64,000 nucleotides of DNA, taken from positions 1 through 64,000 of the forward strand of contig JAKSZP010017350.1 of the NCBI GenBank assembly GCA_022478985.1, given 5' to 3'. Both the position numbers and the translations under genes were made by a program. The stretch is from Massospora cicadina (taxonomy: Eukaryota > Entomophthoromycota > Entomophthoromycetes > Entomophthorales > Entomophthoraceae). Every line of letters begins with the position of its first letter. Positions within the stretch are counted from its first letter, which is position 1. The notes beneath the pieces are model-generated. The model saw only the letters and a list, made by a program, of their open reading frames with translations. It had not been told where the DNA came from and made no database searches. This document shows positions 1 to 11,340 of the stretch, in pieces.

Positions 1-290
1 CCCAATTTCAAGTGTGGATGTTTGGGTACCTCCCCCCTCACATCGCCGCCAGTTGGTCTCATCCTGATCCTGGTTTAGCTCATAGTTTCAGACCCTTTCC
101 TACATATGTGCTCAGTAGTGGCGCCAGCCCCTGCACAGGTTACCCCCTCCCAATCTCTTGGCGTTCACGCTGGCTACAGGAGATAGCTTTTACATCTCTG
201 GGGTGCCCACCTCTTGCTGATGTTTTAAATTTTTAAGTGTCTTATCAGAAGTGTCCATCCCCTGGTTGGCCTTCCCCAAAAAATTTAAAA
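1..290 (+). mobile_element. LINE fragment, 3' end
   Basis: This stretch matches the last 290 bases of the full-length LINE at 38433-43696. Shared blocks include the codons for WMFGYLP, the GCGTTC...CTGGC block, and the terminal block at 258-275 (TCCCCTGGTTGGCCTTCC) followed by an A/T-rich tail. It therefore covers the end of ORF2, the 3' UTR and the tail of a second copy. The open frame at 12-236 runs past the place where the full-length copy stops, so the stop codon is lost or shifted and the fragment is not a gene. The window edge cuts its 5' side, so whether the copy is 5'-truncated cannot be told. Confidence 0.85.
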
Positions 291-1753
291 TTTAATATTT
301 AATATATTGCCTTTATTACAATTTTTATTGTCTTCTAAAGAATATTCAACATTTTTTTAATTAAGATTTTTCACCAATGCAGCGCATTTCATGATAGTAA
401 AATGATGTTGCCAATTTACATAGCACTGAATTTTTGGCCCTAACTTACAATCAATAATTTATACAATTACTAAGAATAAATTATTTGAGCGCCAACTTAA
501 AAATATTAGCTTATTAAACAACTTAAAGATGAGATGGCCTCGCCTGAAAGCCAACCTTTCAATCCGCCTAATCTGAAAATGCCATTGCTAAAATGAAATA
601 CCTTCCGTTGATTAGAAGATAAGAAATATTTTCCTCAAACATATTTTAGAGAGCAAAAGCGGAAAAAAATCCAGCAGATGTGATATTAAGAAATAACCTA
701 CATGTGCATTGATGTGATGGAGCAGATTTTAATTATAAACAACACATATAAATAGAGATTAACTTCACTGGCATCTTTTACCAAAGTTAAATAAATTTAA
801 TGGGAATATGAGGAGCTGTGTTTATATATCCCCTGGAGACAAAGGGAGCAGTGACGCAAGAGAAAAGAACTCTTTTTGAATATCTAGAAAAAACTTATAA
901 CAGGTAAACCTTCATGTTAAAATTTGTTTTCTGACACTAGACGTATTTTCTTATAGTAATGTCTTCCATTCTATCACCTAGAGACCAATCTAAAATGTTA
1001 TATGGTAAACTACCAGCTCTCCACCAATTTCATATTCATGTGTAAATAAATATAATATTACTCCAACCAGATTTTTTGGAGAACCTCAACGGGCACTAAA
1101 TTATATACTTGGTGTGAATTACTCAAATTCTTTTGCAAGGATGATATTGTATTGGGAGTGAAACAATAAAAATCAATGAGTACATACCAATTTTCTCAAA
1201 TTTTTCCTAACAAAGCATTAAGCATTTGATGGAAAATACCCAAAAAACCATTTTAAACTATGATTTCCTATGTTTGATCAGATGTAGAAACGTTGCATTT
1301 GAAAACTATAATAAGTAAACAACCTAGTAATAAATTTTTACTAGTATTAATTTAACCTTTGTAAAAACTTTCATTTTATTTTAATCTCCTCATCAGCAAT
1401 TATTCATGCAACTATAAGCTAGCCATTACTGCTGCCACAGGGCTATGAGTTGAATTGAAGAGCAGCCAGACTTAACTAAATATATAACATCAGCTAATGT
1501 AATTGGTGATTTAAACTCTGTCAGTTGAACAACTGAACGATCTTTTTAAATTTCATAACTTTTTTACATCTCATCAACATTATAAGTTAGCCAAAATTAT
1601 ATTGGGCTAGTGGAGGACTCAAAAGAAAATACTTACCTAATTGAAAAATATATTGTGCTGAACTACAAAGAGATCAATTACAAGATATCAGAATATATAA
1701 GAAGATGACTTAGGGATTATAATTTCATATCACTTTAAAATTCTATCTTAAGA
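291..1753. other. AT-rich spacer, no gene seen
   Basis: About 1.46 kb of AT-rich sequence with stops in all frames, no open frame worth naming, and no similarity to the other repeats in the window that I could see. Confidence 0.6.
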
Positions 1754-1758
1754 TTCAG
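1754..1758. repeat. Left TSD of Gypsy B (TTCAG)
   Basis: TTCAG stands directly before TG at 1759. The same TTCAG stands directly after CA at 16829 (16830-16834). Five bases is the usual Ty3/Gypsy duplication length. This pairing shows that the left edge of Gypsy B is here and not at 8272, because Gypsy A was later inserted 7 bp inside B. Confidence 0.7.
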
Positions 1759-1765
1759 TGTCATC

Positions 1766-2494
1766 TGTCAGACAATTATAAATCCAATGTGTTTATAGAA
1801 TTTGTTTAGAAGTAAATAATTAAATTATTATCCAAAAGTCTCTGGTCAATTCCTGGTGGAACACCTTATATTGGGGTAAAACTTTTATATAAACTTCTCA
1901 GGAAAAAGTCATGAGTTTAGGCAGTCAATTGCGCCAGATTGACAGAAGAATCAGGGGGATTCAATTTGAGGTCCTACTCCATCTTACAGCTAATTTAGTG
2001 CAAATTACACTGCAGAGACTGGCCCCTTTTATAGGGTTGGAGGTGGTACAGCAAGGTGCAAATATTTCCTGACTCAATGATTGGTAAATATTTAAAAACC
2101 TGACTTCACGGATTTATCATACCTGCCATCATCCTCCATCAGCCGTTCCATCCAAGCGAGGTAATTCTCAAGAGCTCCTATAGGTCAAAAGCTTATATTA
2201 AATTTGATGCACCCAGCTTCTACCAAATTCCCCATCTGACTCACTTCAAGCTTTAAGCCTATTAAATACTAGCACCGAGATATGTATAGGGTTTGCTTCT
2301 TAACCCCTTCCATGGTCACTATAAAAATCATATAGATTAATATTTGTAGTTAATTTTTTATTATTTGTTTATTATAAGTGGTCAAAAAACCCCTAGAGAA
2401 TATTAATCTTGCAGTAGTAAAATTAGCTTCTGAATATACTTGTTGTAATTTAGGTGTAAAACGCACCAGTGAGGTAACAAAAAGCCTAAATCCA
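1766..2494 (+). repeat. 5' LTR of Gypsy A
   Basis: It starts TGTCAGACAATTA and ends ...AAATCCA, 729 bp. It pairs with 7541-8266 over its whole length. A strongly conserved block around 2120-2160 (GGATTTATCATACCTGCCAT, then CCTCCATCAGCCGTTCCA) is the easiest place to check the match. U3/R/U5 borders cannot be set by eye. Confidence 0.85.
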
Positions 2495-2499
2495 ACTTG

Positions 2500-2517
2500 T
2501 GGTGCTCACTACAGGGG
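2500..2517 (+). promoter_or_regulatory. Primer-binding site of Gypsy A
   Basis: TGGTGCTCACTACAGGGG starts 5 bases after the LTR. It would pair with a tRNA 3' end reading CCCCTGTAGTGAGCACCA. The same site, with one or two changes, follows the 5' LTR of Gypsy B (15376-15393, minus) and Gypsy C (27852-27869). That conservation between different families is what identifies it. Confidence 0.75.
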
Positions 2518-2562
2518 GTTATACACCATAAAACAATTATCAAAAATGGATGATGTTGGGTA

Positions 2563-3590
2563 ATCAACCCTCACAACCTCCCCACTGCCTCTAACCCCTG
2601 GCTAGATGCTTTGGCTAAGAATCTAGCCAGCGCCCTGTATTGACTTGAAACCCTCAAACAGCGCATATACCAAGCATTTCATGAGGCTGATCTGGTTATT
2701 TACAAGCCATTTTCTGAGACAAACTTACTTCAAGTGAGGTAACATTGCCTCATTCCTCTTTGTATATGATGAAGTTATGAAAGGGCAAACCAATCCTCAT
2801 GAAGTAAAGCAGATCCTCCCCTGCCTCATCCGCTCTACCCAAGAGGTGATGGTACCTTATATGGACTCCCTTGAAGCTTGAGATGAGGTAAAGAAAGCGC
2901 TCATTGAGGAGTTTGGATCAGCGAAGAACTTTTGAAGACAAAAACAGGTTTTTATTTGCCTTAATCTGAAAGAGGGAGAGTCTATCACCTCTCTTGTTGA
3001 GCAAAAATATAGTAAAGCTCAACCTCTGTTGTTTGCCAAAATGCTCTCTCTTGACAATGCTATTGCTGCTGTTTTTGCTTAATTGGCGTCTCATCCCTCT
3101 TTGGCAATGCATATCTCTGCCTTCAAGCGCACCTTCAAATATTTATCCACCGTCAATGAGGCCTTATTAACGGTGGGCAACTATTTTGAAAGTGATAATA
3201 CGCAAGGAGCTCCGAGGCGAGAATTTACTATAACCCCTTCAGCCTCTTCTATGGCTGTCTCCCTTTAAAAATCTGCTCCCGCATAGCTTCTACAACGAGA
3301 TGTATCTCCCCATGTGAAGATAGGAAGAGAATAATAGCAGTGATAGGGCAGCGTTCCCTTCAATCTCCAGCTCCCAAAGTGCAGACAGTGAAGTTAGCTA
3401 TCACCTTGCCCTATTATCCGCCTTCATCAAAGCGGCCTTCCAAAGTGCCTCAATTGTCACATTCCTCCAAGGCAATATCTCTATCCCCTTTGGCATGTCC
3501 TCTGGTCATCTCTAGCTCAAAACCTGTAGCTATGGGTCAGCCCAAACCCCCTACATCAAAGGCTAAATGAAGAGCTGAAACAATTACAGC
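2563..3590 (+). pseudogene. Gag of Gypsy A (broken)
   Basis: Reading through several stops and frameshifts gives a continuous gag-like protein: an N-terminal part (PWLDALAKNLASAL near 2597), a capsid-like middle (KEGESITSLVEQKYSKA near 2970) and a C-terminal part (AMHISAFKRTFKYLSTVNEA near 3103). Its position just after the PBS fits gag, which builds the particle that packages element RNA. I saw no CCHC zinc knuckle. Stops near 2641, 2735, 2880, 2934 and 3080 show it is dead. Confidence 0.6.
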
Positions 3591-4039
3591 ATCTCCTTAA
3601 AAGTTACCCAGGCAATTGAGCGCCACCAGAACCTTCCCTGCAACAAGGGTAGCCCTGACCTTACATCCCAACTAATAAATTTTAGACGTGCATTGAGAAT
3701 CCCTCTAGCAACGAATCTGAAGGGGGTTGTGAAGATGTCAGTCACTATGTCTTAGGAGCAATAGGTGAAGTGGAGATACTCAATATGTTGAACACTGAGA
3801 GAGTAGATCTGGCTTAGGTCCTCCGCCAAACTTATCTTCACTAAGTGTTGAGGGGCTTTTAGGCCATTGACACTGCCAGTGACGCTGACCAGTTCATTGC
3901 CATTTCAATCTGATTTAACCAGTGTGTTCATACCCTGAAGTCTATCCAAGAGAGATACCCTGAGTCTGCTAAAAGGCTTTCCTCTACTCTCTGTTTAAAG
4001 GAGGTCCTCGCTCTTTCCCCTAACTTAGTTGGAACATTA

Positions 4040-4125
4040 TAAATAGTGGAGGTCGTCATCAATGAAGTGCGAATTAGCGCTATCCTTAACACTGGGTCCC
4101 CAGTAAACGTTGTCAACCATGCTTA
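4040..4125 (+). pseudogene. Protease domain of Gypsy A (active Asp lost)
   Basis: 4082-4114 reads ILNTGSPVNVV, the active-site loop of a retropepsin-type aspartic protease, which frees gag and pol products. The family motif is D-T/S-G; here the catalytic Asp is Asn (AAC), a single G-to-A change, so the enzyme could not work. It lies between gag and RT as expected. Confidence 0.65.
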
Positions 4126-4965
4126 GAAAATAAAGCTGGTTCCTAACCTTGACTACAATCGATAGTTTGGAATTCCAGGCCCAAACAACACCTGCGCCAT
4201 TGGGCATACTCTTATCTACCCATCCATTTTGGAAAGCTCATCTTGTCAGCTCCAGCGTTGCCCTGGCTAATACCTATTATCTACTCATTGACACCCAGTT
4301 CATGCTCAAGTATGAAAGGTTTTCTAACTTTAAGCAGGGTTATCTCTCATTACTTAACTACGAGGTTTCCCTGATTTTGACCAATGAGGAGCTTAATAAA
4401 AAGTATTATGCTTGCACAGTTGAGTATTCCTCTTTCGCTTTATCCATACATTACACCACAGCAGGACGACATACAAAAAGTGTTGCCTATGTCAGTGGAA
4501 GCCCTGGAGGGAATCCCTTTCTATGCTTCTGAAGTGGTGGTCATCAAGGCTGGTGAACAAAGGGTAGCTGACACTGTGATTACGTTGCAAATCTTACACA
4601 ACTGCCTACTGCACCTAATTAGCATTAGAGAAGTTAGTCATTTAAAGCCCAGAGTTTTCTGGGCGTGCTAAAATCCTCCTGTCAACAACCTATCAACTTC
4701 CTGATAGGGAATCTCACCAGAAGGATATGGTTGTAAAAAAGCATCAGGAGATCGGAAGAGGCATGCTGATTCCTCTTGAGAAAATAAAGCAAGCTCACTG
4801 TATTGGTCTATGGCAGATATGGGCTAACCCGCTGACCAGTCTTTATGTACCTTACCTTCCATTCATATCTCTGATAAACTACCCCCAAATGAGCTGGATA
4901 AAGTCCACACCCTGCTTGAGGCTTAAAGCGACATTTTCTCCAACTCTGACACTGACTATGGGCAC

Positions 4966-6240
4966 ATGAAAGTTTGTACTCATCCAATTGACGTCAGAGA
5001 GGCTAGACCCATCCTCTCTAAACCCTGCCAAAAACAAAAGTTTAGAGCTACAGATGCAGACGGAGCTCAAACAGCTTCTGGACTCTGGGTTGCTAGTGCC
5101 TTCCCAAAGCCCTTGGTTATCCCCTCTTATATTGATAAAAAAGAAAAATGGATGTCATTGGGTAGTGATGGACTACCGCAAACTGAACAACATCACCAAG
5201 AAGGATAGCTACCCTATCACTCGCATTGATGACGCTCTGGCCCAACTCTCAGGGTCTAAATTCTTTTCTGCCATGGACTTGGCTAGCGGTACTCACAGAT
5301 GGATTTTTCTCCATGGGATCAGGAGAAGTGCGCCCTTATCTGCAGAGAGGGTTTGTTTCAACCCACTTGACTACCTCAGGGGTTGTGTAATGCCCCTGCT
5401 ACTTTTCAGTTGGGGATGGATCACATTCTCCAGGACCTTAAGCTTAGCTGTGTAATTGTCTAACTCGATGACATCATAGTTTTCTCTAAGAGGTTCAACG
5501 AACATCTTAGGCACCTAAAGGAGGTTTGAACGCTTGTGGTCATCTAACATCAAACTAAAGCCCTCCAGGTGTAATTTCCTCCAGAAGAAGCTGGAACTTA
5601 TCAGGCATGCCATCTCACAAGATGGGATACAACCTCTACAATATAAGGTTGAAGCAATATCCAAGATGCCAGCGCCCAAAACCCTTCATGAAATCCAGGT
5701 ATTATTGGCATGATGGGGTACTACCATCAATATATCCCAAAATTCGCCCAGCTCATCGAACCCTTTGTCTGCCTCCTGGCTAAGAACACCCCCTTCCATT
5801 GGGGTGCTGAACAAAAGGCCTCTTTTGAGACACCGAGGGAGCTATTGCAAAAAAGCCAATACTCCGCCACCCTGATCACGGCAAGCCCTCCACGTTGTTC
5901 ACAGATCCCTCTGACTAAGATGTTGGAGCTACCTTGGCTCAGCTGGATGAAAATGGAGTAAATCATCCTTTGTTTTACTTTAGCAAAATGCTTTTAAAAG
6001 CTGAGCGCAACTACAGCGTCACTGAGAAAGTTTGCCTGGAAGTCCTTCTCACTGTCAAATACTACCTCCTTTTCTATATATGAAGCTTCATTTAAAGTGG
6101 TTACTGACCACGCCTCTTTAAAGTGATCACAAAATATGAAAGATCCCACTGGGCGGTTGGCTCGCTGGATTGTTAAGCTCCAACACTATGATATGACCAT
6201 TGAGCATAAAGCTGGGACAGCTATATGAATGTAGACGGGT
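4966..6240 (+). pseudogene. Reverse transcriptase and RNase H of Gypsy A (broken)
   Basis: The RT start is clear in the frame at 4988-5455: LDSGLLVPSQSPWLSPLILI, then a VMDYRKLNNITKKDSYP block and RIDDALAQLSGSKFFSAMDL, which are RT motifs of the Ty3/Gypsy type. The catalytic YLDD reads stop-L-D-D at 5461-5472 (TAA for the Tyr codon). The connection region (FHWGAEQKASFE) lies near 5791-5826 and RNase H follows to about 6240, ending in an IEHKAG block. At least four frameshifts and stops separate these blocks. Confidence 0.8.
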
Positions 6241-6339
6241 TGACATGGCTGCCTGTTCTTCACTCAGACAATAGTGAATCTGAGAGGCTACATGACCTCC
6301 TCATGACACCTGATGCGTAGGATGATTAAGATGAACCAG

Positions 6340-7500
6340 TACAGAAAATGCTAGTACGGCACTTGCACAACACAAAGTTAAAGAGTGGGAAATTATATAA
6401 GAAAGTAGGAGTAAATTGGTTGCTTTATCTTCGGCCATCAGAGCGAGTACCTGTCAAAATAGAGTCTCACACTATCATGTGGCATGGCGGAGTACGCAAA
6501 ACCTATGAGTGGGTAAAAGAGAGGTACTACTTGGAGGGCATCATGGATACCATAACTGAGGTCTTGGATGCCTGCTTTACCTGTAAAAAACAATCCAGCT
6601 TCAAGACCCATTATCAATACCAGCCTACGACGCCCCAACAACCCTTCCACACCATAAGTTTGGCTGTTGTAAATCCTCTCCCTCAGACTACAGGTGGCAT
6701 TTAGTAGCCTTAGGCGTAATTGATTATTTCACTAAGTGGGTTGAAGCTTTTGCTCTCCCCGCTCAGACTGCTAAAGCCACTTCCACATTCCTACATCATT
6801 ATATCTTCACGCGGCATAGCTGCCCCCAAGTCCTCCTTTGTGATAATGGGTAAAATTTACTCCCAAGTGGTAAAGCTCCATGCCACCTCCATATGAGCAC
6901 AACAAATCTTCTCAGCCACCTATAAACCATCCACCAACGGTGCCGTAGAAAGAGGTAATGGGACCCTGGTCTCTATACTATGGAAAATTGGCCAACTCAG
7001 ACCCTCTTCACTGGGATCTTTACTTACCCAGTGCCCTCATGGACTGCCGTATTAGTTACCATTGCATTCTTAATTTTTTTAGCACTGGGTGGTCCCAGCC
7101 AATTGCATCCTTAAGATGTCTCCTTTCTGGATACTGTATAGTCGAGAACCTAGGGTGCCAGTTTTAATAGCCATAGGATATTTTCTCTGACATGACTGAC
7201 CCTGATCACGCCATGAAAAGGTTGGACCATCACATCATTCAATTTAAATCAGAGGCCATGACTAATTTTGCAAAGATTGTCACCAAAGAAGGAAGAGCAG
7301 CTAATGAGACCTGGCCTCCTCTTACTTCCTTCCAAGCATCTGACTTGGTACTGTATTACCACAACCAAATTACCCCTAGAAGTGAGAGGATTGGTTCTAT
7401 CTGTGAATGGCCCTTTTTTAGTCACATATAAGTGAGGGGATGAGTACTCTATTAAATATTCTGCTTCTGGGGTAACTGTCAACTGGGTCCATGGCCGGTT
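6340..7500 (+). pseudogene. Integrase of Gypsy A (broken)
   Basis: The frame at 6348-6704 holds the zinc-binding N-terminus: HTIMWHGGVRKTYEW then CFTCKKQ, an HHCC pattern. A core follows after frameshifts: IDYFTKWVEAFALP near 6719, a DNG-like block near 6840 and a PSTNGAVERGNGTL-like block near 6928, together the D,D-35-E core. The C-terminal tail runs to about 7500 (NWVHGRF near 7480) and ends 40 bp before the 3' LTR. Integrase joins element cDNA to host DNA. Confidence 0.75.
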
Positions 7501-7540
7501 CTTGCTTCTTTATTCACCCCCTAACACTTTTAAGTGGTAA

Positions 7541-8266
7541 TGTCAGACAATTACAAGTCCAATGTACTAATAAGATTTGTCTGGAGTTAGATAATAATAA
7601 TATCAGCCAAAAGACTTTGGTAAATTCTCAGTAGGACTCCTTTATGGGGTAACACTTAGTAATACTTCTTGGGCAATAAGCATGAGTTTGGGCAGTTAAT
7701 TGCAACAGGTTGTAGTCAGGATCAGGAGAACAATATGAGGTATTTCCCATATTACAGCTAAATTAGTACAACCTACACTGTGGAAACTGGCCCCTTTTAA
7801 AGGGTGGAGGGGTCTAACAAGGTGTAAATATTTTCCCTCCCAATGATTGGCAAAGTATATTAAAGCATTATCTAACGGATTTATCATACCTGCCATCACC
7901 CTCCATCAGCCGTTCCACCCAAGTGAGGGAAATTCTTGAAAGCTCCTATAGGTCGAAAGCCCATTTTATAAAATTTGGATGCACCCAAATTCTACCAAAT
8001 TCCCCATCCGACTCACATCAAGATTTAAGCCTTATAAATACTAAGCACTAAATAATATTAGGGGTTTCTTCTTAGCCCCTAGAGTTACTAATAAAAACCA
8101 TAGAAAAATTAACACTTTTAGTTGTTTTTAATTCAGTTTACTATAAGTGGTCAAAAAACCCTACAGAATATTTATCCCGAAGTAAAAAAATTAACTATTC
8201 CTGAATATAATTGTTGAAATTTAAGTGTGAAACCCCACCAATAAGCTAAAAAAAACCTAAATCCCA
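7541..8266 (+). repeat. 3' LTR of Gypsy A
   Basis: It starts TGTCAGACAATTA and ends ...AAATCCCA, 726 bp. It aligns with 1766-2494 along its full length, including GGATTTATCATACCTGCCAT and the CCATCAGCCGTTCCA block. The preceding polypurine tract is poor (AAGTGGTAA). Confidence 0.85.
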
Positions 8267-8271
8267 AGATC

Positions 8272-8818
8272 GGCGTTACAGTTCTCATGGCAGTTGCTAA
8301 GGTTCAAAGGTGGCTCAAAGATGAATTTTTCACAAAAAGTGATCATACCAGGATTCAAACCTCAGAACTTAATTTTTTTTGTTCAGAGCCAGACACTGAG
8401 CTGATTATGCTAGAGGAGATCAAAGACATAAAGATGAACTGGGTACTGATTACTTTATTAGATTTATAATGTGTTGATATTTATAGGATGTAGGGACACT
8501 GTGCCTCAAGATTTTTTGTGGCCCCATCTGCTCAGGATCTTTCATGGCCTTCCAGATTGACCGCCTGGGTGGCACCCTCAGTGTACTTCATTGCCCCCAT
8601 GACCAGAGCAGTGAAAACTGCACCTCTTGTGATTCAGGACGTGGGGATGAGACTCCTGAAGTCATCTCCATTAATCCTCAAACGCGTGCAGATTTATGAC
8701 TGATTTTGGGATTGGTGCCATTGAGATAAGGCTCCATTCAAATGGGTTCAAGAATCATCTACTGCGTTTTCAATCTAGAATTAGTGACTTAAACTCGTTT
8801 ACATCTCGAATCTCAACA
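8272..8818 (-). repeat. Left (3') LTR of Gypsy B
   Basis: It aligns with 15399-16829 apart from the nested K. Near-identical blocks include CTCAAGATTTTTTGTGGCCC (8507) and AATCCTCAAACGCGTGCAGA (8673). Its first 7 bases (TGTCATC) lie at 1759-1765, on the far side of nested Gypsy A. It ends CTCAACA. The only open frames here (8518-8703, 8696-8884) follow the LTR and are not genes. Confidence 0.85.
8341..8412 (-). other. tRNA-like sequence inside the left LTR of B
   Basis: On the minus strand this 72-nt block has an internal box A-like stretch (CAGCTCAGTGTCTGG) and a box B-like GGTTTGAATCC (plus 8351-8361; Pol III consensus GGTTCGANTCC). The ends TAGCATA and TATGATC can pair at 5 of 7 positions like an acceptor stem. 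The anticodon arm is poor (GAAC/GTTC with a 12-nt loop), so it is not a working tRNA. It runs in the same sense as the element and recurs in the other LTR (15471-15544), so it was part of the LTR before B inserted. Confidence 0.45.
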
Positions 8819-8879
8819 ACGACCCGTCAAGATCCTGTCAAAGGGGGATATAGGGGTAAAGATACCGCCCATGCAACCT

Positions 8880-9900
8880 ATTAACCACAGTCTCCAGGGT
8901 GATGTCAGCAATGAAGTACTTTGACTTCTCCTTATAGATAACTTGTAAGGTCTGGACCAAAGAACGGTGAGCTTATTCTTTCAGCCTCCAGGTCAATGGT
9001 GATAGAAGAAGAAAAGTAACGTAATTGGAAAGTTGGTAAGGAGGGTTGGCGAGATTAAATTGGGATGTCACTCTTCCTGTAGTGGTGACAATGCTTGTGT
9101 GGCTAGGGCTTGAAGCTGGACAATCTTATCAGCTAATGACCTCATAGTTAACTCAGAGTTTTCAGGTGTAGAGATCTCAAGAAATGGCTGAACACTACTT
9201 GGTAGCTGAGGAGCACGCCCATACAGGGCTTCAAAGGGGGACATCTTGATGACTCAGTGGTAGCTTATCCTACAGGCAAGCAATGCTCTGGGTAGGTAGT
9301 GGTTCTAGCGAGCAGGATCTGAGGTGGTCATCTTACGTAAAATAAAGACAAGAGTTCCATTAGCACGTTCTACCACCCCATTAGTAGATGGGCGATAAGG
9401 GGCAGCAAAATTCTTATAGGTGCCAAATAGCAAGAGTGGGTTCTTGTACTACCTGTGAGGTGATTTTCAACCCGTTGTCCTAAGTAAGGTTTGGGAGCAC
9501 CCATGCTGTGCGAAAATGGATTGAACAAGAAATAGGGCTATGGCTTTGGCGGTGGCAGCTGGGACCAAAATTCCTACAAACAACTTGGTTAGATGGTCCA
9601 CAGCTAGGAGAATATACTTTGGGCCATGCAACCCAGTGGGAAGAGGACCCACAACATCAATGCTAACAACATTGAAGCGCCCCGTTGAGGTGATGACCAA
9701 GTGTTAAAATTAAAGATTGGCTTAGTCTTTGAAACTGCAAGTCATACATGCCTCCAAGACCTCTTTAATGGCATATACCATTTTGTCTTGATAACATTAT
9801 GATTTCAGCCATACGTGAGTCTTCTTAAATGCTTGTTTCCAACAGTAGAATGACCTTCAAGTTTAACATCGGTTTGGGAAGAAAGGCGGACATAAGGGAG
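8880..9900 (-). pseudogene. Integrase of Gypsy B (broken)
   Basis: The open stretch at 9467-9700 reads RFNVVSIDVVGPLPTGL then YILLAVDHLTKLFVGIL, the start of an integrase core with its first catalytic Asp. The rest of the core continues at 9340-9480 (DNG-like, then NGVVERANGTL-like) and the zinc-binding N-terminus lies near 9720-9830. It is broken by stops and frameshifts. It is the last gene before the 3' LTR, as expected. Confidence 0.75.
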
Positions 9901-9959
9901 CCATTTCTTATTGACTCTCTTGTAGAGCAACCCATCCTTAATTTGAGTGCCTTAGGCTA

Positions 9960-11340
9960 TCCTTTATAGGCTCAGCCTTGCTCTCAGGAGTTTCAAACTC
10001 CCATCGCTTAGATAGACCTATCAGATTGTACATCTTGTCCTCCTCAGGTTTAAAATTTTTAGCACTGGCATCCTGGAGAGGCTGTTGGCATTTTTGGTGA
10101 GTTGGCTGGCACAATGGACAATGGCGAAATCATAGCTCTGCAGTCAAAATGCCCATATGGTTAAACGGCCATCCTAGTCCAAAATGAGCTGTAGCCATTG
10201 GAGTGAGGAGTGGTTGGTGACAATGGTAATGTGGGTACCATAGTAATAAGGACAAAAATGTTTGATGGCTAGCAAGACAGACAGGCATTCTCACTCTTTA
10301 ACACTGTAGTTCCGTCAGCTTAGCTCAGTGACTTACTAAATTAGGCCACAGGATGGTCGAATTAATTTTGACATGATGGGCTAGGATAGTCCCAACGACG
10401 ACATAGCTTGCATCTGCGAACAACAAGAAAAGTTTGTCAAACCATGGTGGAATAGAATTGGTTTAGTACATATAGAAGCTCTTAAGGCATTAAAAAGCCT
10501 GTGTTTTGTTTGAGCTGCCATTCAAAAGGCAAATTCTTCTAGGGAGGTAGAATAGTGGCTCGACTTAGTTAGCAAACTGAGAATAAATGGATGATAATGG
10601 CCCACCATGCCTAGGAACACCTGGATATCACTTTGGCTTTGGGGGCGCGACATCCTTTCTATGGCGTCAGCTTTGTCTGGTATAGGCTGGATGCCATCCT
10701 TTGAATAATTTGTCCTAAAAACTCTAGTTCTGTCAGGAAGAAAGAGCACTTCAAAAATTTAAGCTTTATAGAAGCCTTTATGAACTAATTAGAGACTTCC
10801 CTGAGATGCTCAATGTGTCCATTAAAAGTTTTTAAAACAATAACATCTTCTAGGTAAACAAGAATGCACAAAAGCTTCAAGTCCCCATTGGTCCCTTCCA
10901 TGGAGCGTTGGGAAGTGGCCTAGCCATTACAGAGGCCCTGGGGCATCCTTGTGGGCTTAAATAGTCCCTCATTAGCTATGAGAGTGCACTTGGCTCGATC
11001 TTCAGGGGCAAGCTCAACTTGTCAATATCCGCTGACAAGGTTCATGGAAGTAAAGTACTGCGATCTGACAATCAGTTGGAGGAATCAACAATTTGGGGCA
11101 GAGGATAACTGTCTTTCTTGGGGATGGAGTTGAGCCGCAGATAGTTCACCACCACTTGGTATCTGCCATCCTTCTTCCAAACCTGCAGAAGAGGAGAGGC
11201 CTAAGGGCTGCATGATGGTACTAGGAGTTTGGCAAAAAGTAGTTGTCTGAGCTCCACCGCAACCTGGGCCTCTTCAACCTTGCTTTTTTAGTAGGGTCAG
11301 GACTGTAAAGGGGAGCATCTCCTGTCACCACCTGATGTAG
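9960..11340 (-). pseudogene. RT and RNase H of Gypsy B (broken, YLED for YLDD)
   Basis: On the minus strand RT begins near 11300. VNYLRLNSIPKKDSYPLP lies near 11150 and a MPQGLCN block near 10940. The catalytic motif at 10845-10856 is YLED, so one of two essential Asp residues is changed. The connection region is clear at 10522-10749 (GIQPIPDKADAIERM, then FLGMVGHYHPFI). RNase H remnants continue to about 9960. Several frames are needed. Confidence 0.75.

Larger units (their letters stand above)
1766..8266 (+). mobile_element. Gypsy element A, nested in the left LTR of B
   Basis: This is a complete but decayed Ty3/Gypsy element on the plus strand: 5' LTR, PBS, gag, protease, RT, RNase H, integrase, 3' LTR. 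Total length is about 6.5 kb, with about 5.0 kb internal. The two LTRs align end to end but with many differences and small indels, so the insertion is old. Left flank 1761-1765 is TCATC and right flank 8267-8271 is AGATC, sharing only ATC, so the TSD is weak. Joining 1765 to 8272 restores the end of the LTR of B, which is the stronger evidence for where A landed. Confidence 0.85.

Noticed and set aside
8518..8703. A conserved protein gene repeated at 16510-16713
   Set aside because: Both frames lie in the paired LTRs of Gypsy B, so their similarity comes from the LTRs being duplicates, not from coding selection.
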